From: a bacterium
GTDB taxonomy: Bacteria > 4484-113 > JAFGCY01
Assembly: GCA_020440605.1 (NCBI GenBank)
Contig: JAGRNT010000005.1
Location: 1-64,000, forward strand
Direction: 5' to 3'
Length of the DNA stretch: 64,000 nt
Positions 44,798 to 51,561 of the stretch are shown piece after piece; within the stretch, counting starts at the first letter, position 1; every line of letters starts with the position of its first letter. The translations under genes and the position numbers were made by a program. Under the pieces are notes generated by a model. It saw nothing but the letters and a program-made list of their open reading frames with translations. It ran no database searches and was not told the DNA's origin.

Positions 44798-45062
44798 TTG
44801 TCCCTCCCCGGATGATTGTTAGCAGTATAACAAGAAAGGGGGGGTCAATCCAGCTGCGAGGTTTCAGGACCTTGCTTGTCGGGGGTAGCGGCGCAGTCCC
44901 GCTGCGCCTTGGAGTGCAAGCCACGAAGCAATGAGCAATGAAGAATGAGCCAGATAATGTTCTTCTTACTTCGCGTCTTCGCGCCTTAGCGTTGGCAAAC
45001 CAGCGTTATCCGAGTCCGGCTTTTAACGGGCCTAAACGCCCGCCTACCGGTTGCCATGTATT

Positions 45063-45109
45063 CACGGGCGTAAACGCCCGGCTACCGGTGGAAGGCCGTT
45101 TACGGCCGT
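45063..45109. repeat. REP-like GGGCGTAAACGCCC / GGCCGTTTACGGCC element
   Basis: It shares a block with 19801-19880 (the copy at 45088-45108 matches 19857-19877 exactly). Both parts are self-complementary hairpins. Confidence 0.7.
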
Positions 45110-45385
45110 AATAGAATTGCAGGTCCGACATTGCATTGAACCGCGAAGACACGAAGTTCTCAGGTTCACGTTGGCAACTATTTCTGCCTAGCGATTTTCT
45201 CCGCGCACGAAGCAGCCGCTGGCGTGCTGGCGTTGCGGGGCAACGCCGGTCCTTCATCAGTTTTCAAGTCTGAATCTGATTCTCATTCTGCGCTCCGTGC
45301 TCTCTGAGGTCTCTGTGGTAAATCTTCCAGGCGCCGATTCCACCGAGTTGCCACCGGAGCACGTGCGAATCTCCCGCAGCTCATC

Positions 45386-45406
45386 GTGCGCAAGCAAGTT
45401 GCGCAC
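45386..45406 (+). repeat. GCAAG-loop hairpin, stem variant
   Basis: Arms GTGCGCAA and TTGCGCAC enclose the same GCAAG loop as 51459-51479. Two stem positions changed together so that pairing is kept. Confidence 0.7.
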
Positions 45407-45425
45407 CTCCTCCCCGAGGCAGCAC

Positions 45426-45878
45426 CTAGTCCGCGTCGCCTTCCGATTCCACGCGCTGGCGGCGCAGCATCTCCTGGATCCCGGCCGTGTCGATCTCCGT
45501 CGGGCGCGCGGCGGCGATGTTCTCGCCCTGGATCAGCTCGTAGATCTCATGCCGGTGGATCTGCACATGGCGCGGGGCCTTGACCCCCACTCGCACGCTT
45601 TCGCCCTTGACGCTCACGACGAGCACCTCGATCTGGTCCAGGCCGTCGAGCTCGATCACCACGGAGTCGTCCACCTTGCGGGTCAGGCGGATCGGGGACA
45701 TTCCGCCGTCGTCCGCGCCGGGCATGGCGTCAATCTGCACATTGCCGGGCATCAGGGAAACGGGGCGGTCCACGCAGAATGAGAAGCGTACGACGCCGCG
45801 TTCAACCGAAAGCACCTCGACCTCGTAGGTGGGGCCGAGCATGATCTTCTCACCCGGTTTGCGCGTCAGTACGAGCAC
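45426..45878 (-). CDS. csrA: Tandem-domain CsrA-like RNA-binding regulator
   Basis: 150 residues. Residues 1-49 form a first CsrA-like domain with the N-terminal MLVLTRKPGEKIML but lacking the usual GVxAPxxVxVHRxEI. Residues about 60-115 form a second domain with SPIRLTRKVDDSVVIE and GVKAPRHVQIHRHEIYELI, including the key Arg109. CsrA normally acts as a dimer with RNA sites built from strand 1 of one protomer and strand 5 of the other, so here one fused chain probably has one intact site. The start is a GTG, with a TAGAAT box 9 nt before it and no ribosome-binding site. Confidence 0.85.
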   Translation of the reverse strand: MLVLTRKPGEKIMLGPTYEVEVLSVERGVVRFSFCVDRPVSLMPGNVQIDAMPGADDGGMSPIRLTRKVDDSVVIELDGLDQIEVLVVSVKGESVRVGVKAPRHVQIHRHEIYELIQGENIAAARPTEIDTAGIQEMLRRQRVESEGDAD

Positions 45879-45887
45879 TGCTCTGTC

Positions 45888-45893
45888 ATTCTA
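45888..45893 (-). promoter_or_regulatory. -10-like TAGAAT, 9 nt before the csrA GTG
   Basis: Leaderless-type position. Confidence 0.45.
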
Positions 45894-45932
45894 TCCCAAA
45901 ATGTATTAATTAGGTATCCGGCCCCTTCCCGG

Positions 45933-48062
45933 CTACTTCAGTTCGTCGAACTCCAGCCGGTCCTGCGAATAGTCGAATTCGCTGCGCTGCGGGGTCTGGC
46001 CCTGCTGCAGGGCCGGGTTCCACTGCAGCAGCATATGCGAGGTGTTCTGCATGTAACGGAACAGGCTGCGGACATTGCGCAGCAGCTGCAGGCGTGTGCT
46101 GAAGTCGATGTTGCGGAATTCCAGCGGGGTCTGCAGCGGATTGACGCTGTCCTCGCCATCCTCTTGCTGCTGGCCGGCCAGTGCCGGGTTCGTCAGGCGG
46201 TTCCCGGAGCTTCCGGCATCCGGGCCGGCTGGAGTCTCCGGACCGCGGTCGAGGCGAATGCGCGCCGCCTCATCCCCGTCCTCGTCCTCATCATCATTCC
46301 AGTAGCGCGCGGGGCTGTTGCCGTACTGTCCGCTGCGCAGCAGGTTGAGCGGGTCATGCACGGCCTTGACGCGCTCAACCCAGTCTTCTGCTTCGCGCTC
46401 ATCGCGCGGCTTGCGCTTGTCACCCTCGCGCAGCAGGCTGGGCCGGCGCGGGTCGATTTCCTGCATGCTGCTCACAGGCTCGGCATCACCGGCCGCCAGT
46501 TCTCGGCCGCTGTCAGCGCTGCCGGCGTCGGCGATGTAGGTGTAGCGTGATTCAAAGTCCCAGGCGGCCTCGGAGCCGGTGAAGTTCAGGTCCGTGCCGG
46601 GGTTGCGCAGGTAGAGCTTGCGCTGGGAGTAGTCGAAGGTGATCCCGCCGAAGTGCTGCGAAATCAGCGGGAAGCCGATCGCGCCGATCACCTGGCGGCC
46701 GCGGTAGTCGAAGCTGCGCTCATAGCCGGCATCCACCACGCGGGCCGGGTAGTCCTGCCCGGCGAAGCTGATGTCCAGTTCCTCGAGGATGTAGCGCGGG
46801 GCGAAACCGCCGGTTACGTCGCCGAGGAAGCCGTTCATCTTCAGGTCGTCCGCCAGTTCACGCTGTTCCACCCAGTCGAGGTTCATGGAAAGCGGCGCGC
46901 GCTGCCCGGTGTCCAGCAGCAGCAGTGAGGGCCCGCTGTTGTTGACGTCGGCCTCGACATGCGGCAGGTCGCGAATGAAGGTCAGGGCCAGTTCCTGGCC
47001 GCTGGGGCGTCCGCCCTCACCCGGCGGATTGAGGGTCATCTGGCCCTTGCTGAGATCAAGATCCAGCCGGCAGAGCTGCAGGATCTCATTGCCGACGATG
47101 CCGTGGATGCGCATGTCCGCGCCGTAGCCGAGGCTGGTGAGCTGCGTGCCGATCACCGGCATGTTCCGGAAGCTGACCCCGCCGACCTCGAAGCCGAAGC
47201 CGCCGTAGAGCTGCATCGATTCATTGGCCAGTGCACCGCCGACCTTGACATTGCCCTCGGGGTGCAGCCCGGCATCGAGCTGCAGCACGAGGTCGTCCAC
47301 GATCATCTGCTCCGCGCCGCTGTCGAACACCAGGTTCAGTGGACGGCCGTTCGGGAGCCGGGCCTGGAACACCAGCCAGTCCTTGACGGGCTTGATCGGG
47401 ACCTGCTCGCCCTGTCCGTGGAATTCCACGTACTGTGTCGGATCGAAGGCCGGCAGCTCCGGGGCCTGGGCCAGCTGCTGCGGGGAATAGCTGATCTCAT
47501 CAATGAAGTACTGGTAGAGCTCGCCGGCCGCATCCAGCACGCCGAAGTCCCCGGCCAGCACATGCCCGTCCTGGCGGCTGAGCTTGCCGAAGACCACGAG
47601 CGGTGAACCGCGGAACAGCGCAATCAGCTCGAAGCTGTCCTCAGCGAGTTCCACGCTGTCAATCTGCAGCTGGTCGCCGAGATACTTCTGCCCGGCCTCC
47701 AGCTCGTCAAGGTCGCCGATCACACGGCTGACGATGAAGTGCCTGAGCAGCGGGCTGTCGAAACGCGGGAAGGCATCCGCCAGGCGCTGGGCGGTGCGCT
47801 TGCCGTCCGACCAGATCGAGGGCATCGCCGAGCGGGTGCTGATCATCTGGGCGGGCATGCTGCGCCAGCTGAAGGTGTAGCTCTGGCCGACCAGCTCTTC
47901 ATAGGCATTGCTGGCGAGGTCGACACGGCCGTCGACGTAGGAGATGTTCTGGCGCTCGTCATGGACGACGCGGGCCTTGTAGCTCACGCTGCCGTCCGCG
48001 GCCCAGCTCCGGCCGCCAAGGATCATGAGGCAGCCCAGCAGGATCGCAGCGGAAATTCGCAC
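45933..48062 (-). CDS. Secreted protein with two retropepsin-like aspartyl domains
   Basis: 709 residues from the GTG at 48062, chosen because it gives a clean signal peptide (MRISAAILLGCLMILGGRSW, cleavage near WAA-DG) and because TATAAT ends 6 nt upstream. A longer N-terminus is less likely. Two aspartyl-protease-like sites are visible: FDSGAEQM near 247-249 and LDTGQRA near 384-386, each in a beta-rich domain of about 110 residues. The D-S-G and D-T-G triads fit retropepsin-like peptidases that work as dimers, so the two domains may form an intramolecular dimer. The C-terminal 170 residues are charged and disordered. Activity is not proven. Confidence 0.75.
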   Translation of the reverse strand: MRISAAILLGCLMILGGRSWAADGSVSYKARVVHDERQNISYVDGRVDLASNAYEELVGQSYTFSWRSMPAQMISTRSAMPSIWSDGKRTAQRLADAFPRFDSPLLRHFIVSRVIGDLDELEAGQKYLGDQLQIDSVELAEDSFELIALFRGSPLVVFGKLSRQDGHVLAGDFGVLDAAGELYQYFIDEISYSPQQLAQAPELPAFDPTQYVEFHGQGEQVPIKPVKDWLVFQARLPNGRPLNLVFDSGAEQMIVDDLVLQLDAGLHPEGNVKVGGALANESMQLYGGFGFEVGGVSFRNMPVIGTQLTSLGYGADMRIHGIVGNEILQLCRLDLDLSKGQMTLNPPGEGGRPSGQELALTFIRDLPHVEADVNNSGPSLLLLDTGQRAPLSMNLDWVEQRELADDLKMNGFLGDVTGGFAPRYILEELDISFAGQDYPARVVDAGYERSFDYRGRQVIGAIGFPLISQHFGGITFDYSQRKLYLRNPGTDLNFTGSEAAWDFESRYTYIADAGSADSGRELAAGDAEPVSSMQEIDPRRPSLLREGDKRKPRDEREAEDWVERVKAVHDPLNLLRSGQYGNSPARYWNDDEDEDGDEAARIRLDRGPETPAGPDAGSSGNRLTNPALAGQQQEDGEDSVNPLQTPLEFRNIDFSTRLQLLRNVRSLFRYMQNTSHMLLQWNPALQQGQTPQRSEFDYSQDRLEFDELK

Positions 48063-48068
48063 CAAATG

Positions 48069-48074
48069 ATTATA
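48069..48074 (-). promoter_or_regulatory. -10 TATAAT, 6 nt before the GTG at 48062
   Basis: It supports the internal start of the retropepsin-like gene. Confidence 0.55.
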
Positions 48075-48203
48075 GGGTAGCCGGCCCGGCAACGGGCGGG
48101 CCAGCGTCAAATTCCGGTCAGACACTTTAAGTCTGACGCATCCGGGGCGGATAATATCGCGGCGCAGGCTGCAAACCTGCGTGTTATACTCGGAAAGACG
48201 GCC

Positions 48204-48662
48204 TTGAGTCAGGAAATCTCCAGCAAGAATCTAGATGCGGCATCTGATATAGATGTCCCCCCGCGAAGTTGGGCGCAGCTCACTGAGCTCGCGGATGCCA
48301 TGGTGCGCGGGCTGTTCCCGACGGAGCAGGTAGCGCTGCGCGTGATGGACGATGCGGCGATCCGCAGCCTCAACCGGCAGTTCCGCAATGTGGACCGGGC
48401 CACGGACATCCTCTCCTTCCCGGCCGATCCCTCTGACCATCCGCACCGCGGCGACCTGGCGCTGAGCTGGGATGCGGTGCAGAGGCAGGCCCGTGACAAC
48501 GGCAACACCGATGTGCAGGAAGCGGCGGCGCTGCTGGCACACGGCATGCTGCACCTGGCGGGGCATGATCATCCGGATGATGAAAGCCAGGCGGAAATGG
48601 ACAGGCTGACGCGCGAGATCTGCGCGTCCGCCGGAATCAAGGTGGAGAACTTTGGACACTGA
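48204..48662 (+). CDS. ybeY: Endoribonuclease YbeY
   Basis: 152 residues. The metal-binding motif HGMLHLAGHDHPDD supplies His113, His117 and His123. The upstream FRNVDRATDILSFP is the family motif. It is needed for 16S rRNA 3'-end maturation and ribosome quality control. TTG start with a TATACT box about 13 nt before it. The stop overlaps the next gene by 11 nt. Confidence 0.93.
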   Translation: MSQEISSKNLDAASDIDVPPRSWAQLTELADAMVRGLFPTEQVALRVMDDAAIRSLNRQFRNVDRATDILSFPADPSDHPHRGDLALSWDAVQRQARDNGNTDVQEAAALLAHGMLHLAGHDHPDDESQAEMDRLTREICASAGIKVENFGH

Positions 48663-49917
48663 CATACCCTTATCAGCCCTGCTGCTGCTCGACCAGATCT
48701 CCTTCACCGGAGGCGTGATGGTCGTGTTCGGCCTGCTGGCCTGCTTCGGCAGTGCGCTGGCGGCGAACTCCGCAGTGGCGGGCCGCATCGCGCGCCTGCT
48801 GCGCCCCGAGGAGATCCGCCGCACCGTGGCCGGCGGGATAGTGCAGCTGCTGCTGGGCTTCGGCCTGCTGCTCTTCGGGCTGGGCAGCGTGGTCAATTCA
48901 GAGGCTGAGGCCCTGCGCGAGGCGCTGGACCCGGCCTATCTCGCCGGCAGTGAACTGGATGGCTGGGCACTGGGGATCCGCATCGGCCTGGCGCTGCTGC
49001 CAGCCCTGCTGCTGCCGGCGATCGGCGTGGTGGCGGGTGCCGTCAGTGCCCGCGGCGAGCGCATGAGCTGGGGCATCCGCGGCGGGCAGATCCTCGCCGA
49101 GCCCTTCGCGAAATGGCTGCCTGCGCCCACACATGCCGAGGGCGAGGAAGAGGCCGAACCGGAGTTCCGCATCGACCTCGCCAGCGGTGAGGACGTGGAG
49201 GACGAGGAGCGTGAGCTGATCGAGAACATCCTCGAATTCGGCGAGACCACCTGCTCCGAGGTGATGACCCCGCGCACGGACTTCGTGGCCGTTGACAACG
49301 CCTGGGAGGGCGCGCGGATCATCGCCGTGATCACCGACTCCCGCCACAGCCGCTTCCCGGTCTACGAGGAGAGCATTGACAACGTGATCGGGATCCTGCA
49401 CATCCGTGACCTGCTGGAGTATCTCGCGCGCGGCGGCTCCAGCGAACGGCTAGACCTGCGCCAGCTCGTGCGTGAACCCGTGTTCTACCCGGCATCGAAG
49501 AAGATTGACGACGTGATGCGCGACCTGCAGATCCGCAAGAGCCACATGGCGATCGTGCTCGACGAGTACGGCGGCACCTCCGGGATGGTCACGATCGAGG
49601 ACCTGCTGGAGGAGATCGTCGGCGAGATCCAGGATGAGTATGACGACGAGAGCCGCCAGATCCACCGCATGGACGACGGCAGCTGGATCGTCGACGCGCA
49701 GTGCCCGCTCAGTGACCTCAACGAGGAGCTGGGCCTGAGCCTCGAGGCCGAGGACGTGGACACGCTGGGCGGCTTCATTGCCAACCAGCTCGGGCGCATC
49801 CCCGAGGAGAGCGACACGGTCGACGCCGGCGAGATGCAGCTCAGGGTGCTGAGCGTGGACCGCAACCGCATCCGCCGAGTGCGCGTGCAGCCGCTGGGCG
49901 GCGCCAGCGTGGCCTGA
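48652..49917 (+). CDS. CorC/HlyC-type protein with CBS domains
   Basis: 421 residues from a TTG, with GGAG a few nt upstream. Four N-terminal hydrophobic segments (about 10-120) precede a soluble half that holds a tandem CBS pair (VMTPRTDFVAVDNAWEGARI, YEESIDNVIGILHIRDLLEY, LDEYGGTSGMVTIEDLLEEI) and a C-terminal CorC/HlyC transporter-associated domain (DDGSWIVDAQCPLSDLNEEL). The family takes part in divalent cation efflux and is often beside ybeY, as here. It is translationally coupled to ybeY. Confidence 0.93.
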   Translation: MDTDIPLSALLLLDQISFTGGVMVVFGLLACFGSALAANSAVAGRIARLLRPEEIRRTVAGGIVQLLLGFGLLLFGLGSVVNSEAEALREALDPAYLAGSELDGWALGIRIGLALLPALLLPAIGVVAGAVSARGERMSWGIRGGQILAEPFAKWLPAPTHAEGEEEAEPEFRIDLASGEDVEDEERELIENILEFGETTCSEVMTPRTDFVAVDNAWEGARIIAVITDSRHSRFPVYEESIDNVIGILHIRDLLEYLARGGSSERLDLRQLVREPVFYPASKKIDDVMRDLQIRKSHMAIVLDEYGGTSGMVTIEDLLEEIVGEIQDEYDDESRQIHRMDDGSWIVDAQCPLSDLNEELGLSLEAEDVDTLGGFIANQLGRIPEESDTVDAGEMQLRVLSVDRNRIRRVRVQPLGGASVA

Positions 49918-49970
49918 ACCCGTCGCCTATAATCGCGACCGCTGCCGGGACCGCCGGCAGGGGAGAATGC

Positions 49971-50708
49971 ATGTCCACAGTTGCCGGGAAGATCGTTGTC
50001 ATCACAGGTGCCTCCAGCGGCATCGGTGAAGCCAGCGCCGAGATGCTCGCCGCGCATGGCGCGAAGCTGATGCTCGGCGCACGCCGCACGGACAGGCTCG
50101 AAGCGCTGTGCAGCCGCATCAGCGCCGGGCAGGGCATTGCCAGCTGGCGCAGCTGCGACGTGGTGCAGCGCGAGCAGGTCGAGGCCCTGGTGCAGGCCGC
50201 CGTGGACGAGTACGGCCGTGTGGACTGCATCTTCAACAATGCCGGGCTGATGCCGGTCAGCCCGCTGCGCAACATGCATGTGGACGAGTGGGACCGGATG
50301 GTGGATGTCAACATCAAGGGCACGCTCTACGGCATCGCCGCCACGCTCAACCGCTTCCTGGAGCAGGGCAGCGGGCACATCATCAACGTGTCGTCAATCT
50401 CCGGGCACTGGGTCTGGCCGAACTACGCCGTCTACAGCGCCACCAAGTGGGCCGTGCGCGCCATCTCGGAGGGCCTGCGCCAGGAACTTGACGACCGCGT
50501 GCGCGTCACCGTGATCTCGCCGGGGATCGTCAGGACCGAGCTGACCGACCACATCACCGACCGGGAAGTGCTTGACAACCTGGGCGGGCGCTTCGACTAC
50601 GCCATGGACGGGGAGGACATCGCGCGCGCCGTGCTCTGGGCGATGGAGCAGCCGCCGCATGTGGATGTCAACGAGATCCTGATCCGGGCCACAGGCCAGG
50701 GAAGATAG
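49971..50708 (+). CDS. Short-chain dehydrogenase/reductase
   Basis: 245 residues. TGASSGIG (cofactor) is near 13-20, NNAG near 87, and YSATK (Tyr-x3-Lys) near 153. A leadered start: GGGGAG 6-7 nt before the ATG and a TATAAT near 49927. The substrate is unknown. It differs from the SDR at 13054 and is not next to an obvious pathway partner. Confidence 0.9.
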   Translation: MSTVAGKIVVITGASSGIGEASAEMLAAHGAKLMLGARRTDRLEALCSRISAGQGIASWRSCDVVQREQVEALVQAAVDEYGRVDCIFNNAGLMPVSPLRNMHVDEWDRMVDVNIKGTLYGIAATLNRFLEQGSGHIINVSSISGHWVWPNYAVYSATKWAVRAISEGLRQELDDRVRVTVISPGIVRTELTDHITDREVLDNLGGRFDYAMDGEDIARAVLWAMEQPPHVDVNEILIRATGQGR

Positions 50709-50830
50709 GGTGTAGGAGCTGGGGTGTAGGGTGTAGCGGAGGCCAGGCCGTTGGCCTGGCAACAGGATATAGGAGCTCGGTTGTAGGGTGTAGCAGGCGA
50801 GGACATAGGAGCTGGGACATAGGGTATAGC
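50706..50830. repeat. GTAGGGTGTAGC repeat array, forward orientation
   Basis: Copies of GTGTAGGAGCTGGGGTGT and TTGTAGGGTGTAGCAGGCGA. A nested palindrome GCCAGGCC/GGCCTGGC occurs at about 50742-50760. The inverse is at 51491-51561, beyond the gene 50895-51449. Confidence 0.72.
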
Positions 50831-50882
50831 GGAGCTGCGGTCACGCCTTTGGCGTGATTACCGTACAATACTCATTACTGAC

Positions 50883-50888
50883 TATAAT
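50883..50888 (+). promoter_or_regulatory. -10 TATAAT, 6 nt before the ATG at 50895
   Basis: A clear leaderless-type promoter for the gene between the inverted repeats. Confidence 0.55.
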
Positions 50889-50894
50889 CTGACA

Positions 50895-51449
50895 ATGAAG
50901 CTGCCGAAGCCACGAAGTTACTGGGACGATCCTGCACTCAAGGGGTCAGAGATTGTCAATTTTGATCCATCCCTTGACCTGAGCCATCACGCCGTTTACC
51001 TGAAGGCACTACTCGATGAACGAAAGCTGCCCTGGCTGGATCAGGTCTTTGCATTTCGTGCTCCCGGCAGCCTGAAATGGGAAATCCTGTTTGAATCAAA
51101 ATGCGAGTTTGACCCGGACAGGCGGATTGTCGTCGTCTCCGATTCCGAGCACATGTTTCCGATCATGATTTCAAGCATGTGGGGACATCTGCACACGACG
51201 CCCTGCGAGGTGGTGGAGTGGGTAATGAGCATGCGGACTGAGGATCTCGTTGAAGTTGCCTATTTTAGGGCCAACGAATACGCGGGAGGATCCTATGAGT
51301 TGGCGCGCAGTCTGAATGAACATGAACTTCAAAGAGCGGCGCGTGAAGTCCTTCTCTCGCAAGGCGAACACAAAGCTGGAAGCAGCATCACGATTGCCGT
51401 TTACTCATGGCTTGGCACACACGATGCCCTGCTGCACGTGAACATCTGA
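50895..51449 (+). CDS. Unknown protein flanked by inverted repeats
   Basis: 184 residues, no signal peptide or membrane segment. No family is recognised. The codon use is visibly lower in G+C than the neighbours (for example ATTGTCAATTTTGATCC), so it may be of foreign origin or recently acquired. The promoter is leaderless (TATAAT 6 nt before the ATG). It is flanked on the left by GTAGGGTGTAG repeats and on the right by a GCAAG-loop hairpin and the inverse repeat. Confidence 0.68.
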   Translation: MKLPKPRSYWDDPALKGSEIVNFDPSLDLSHHAVYLKALLDERKLPWLDQVFAFRAPGSLKWEILFESKCEFDPDRRIVVVSDSEHMFPIMISSMWGHLHTTPCEVVEWVMSMRTEDLVEVAYFRANEYAGGSYELARSLNEHELQRAAREVLLSQGEHKAGSSITIAVYSWLGTHDALLHVNI

Positions 51450-51458
51450 GTGAAGATT

Positions 51459-51479
51459 GTGCGGCAGCAAGTGCCGCAC
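51459..51479 (+). repeat. GCAAG-loop hairpin (8-bp stem)
   Basis: Arms GTGCGGCA and TGCCGCAC with the loop GCAAG, followed by CTCC. It is the same as the inverse at 9797-9817. Confidence 0.7.
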
Positions 51480-51490
51480 CTCCATTCCCG

Positions 51491-51561
51491 TCAGCTACTC
51501 CCTACAACCCAGCTCCTGGGTCCTGCTCTGCTACACCCTACAACCCAGCTCCCAGGTCCTA
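51491..51561. repeat. GTAGGGTGTAGC repeat, inverted orientation
   Basis: Inverse copies read CTACTCCCTACAACCCAGCT and CTGCTACACCCTACAACCC. They close the interval that begins at 50706. Confidence 0.7.

Larger units (their letters stand above)
44798..45425. other. 0.63-kb repeat-rich intergenic region
   Basis: It contains ordinary intergenic repeat words (TTCGCGTCTTCGCGCC, CACGAAGTTCTCAGG), a REP-like block at 45063-45109, a CACAGAG-type arm near 45285-45318, and the variant GCAAG-loop hairpin at 45386-45406. No gene seen. Confidence 0.65.

Noticed and set aside
44798..45425. tRNA or other structural RNA gene
   Set aside because: No cloverleaf with a TTC-containing T-arm or a conserved RNA motif was found; only short palindromic repeats.
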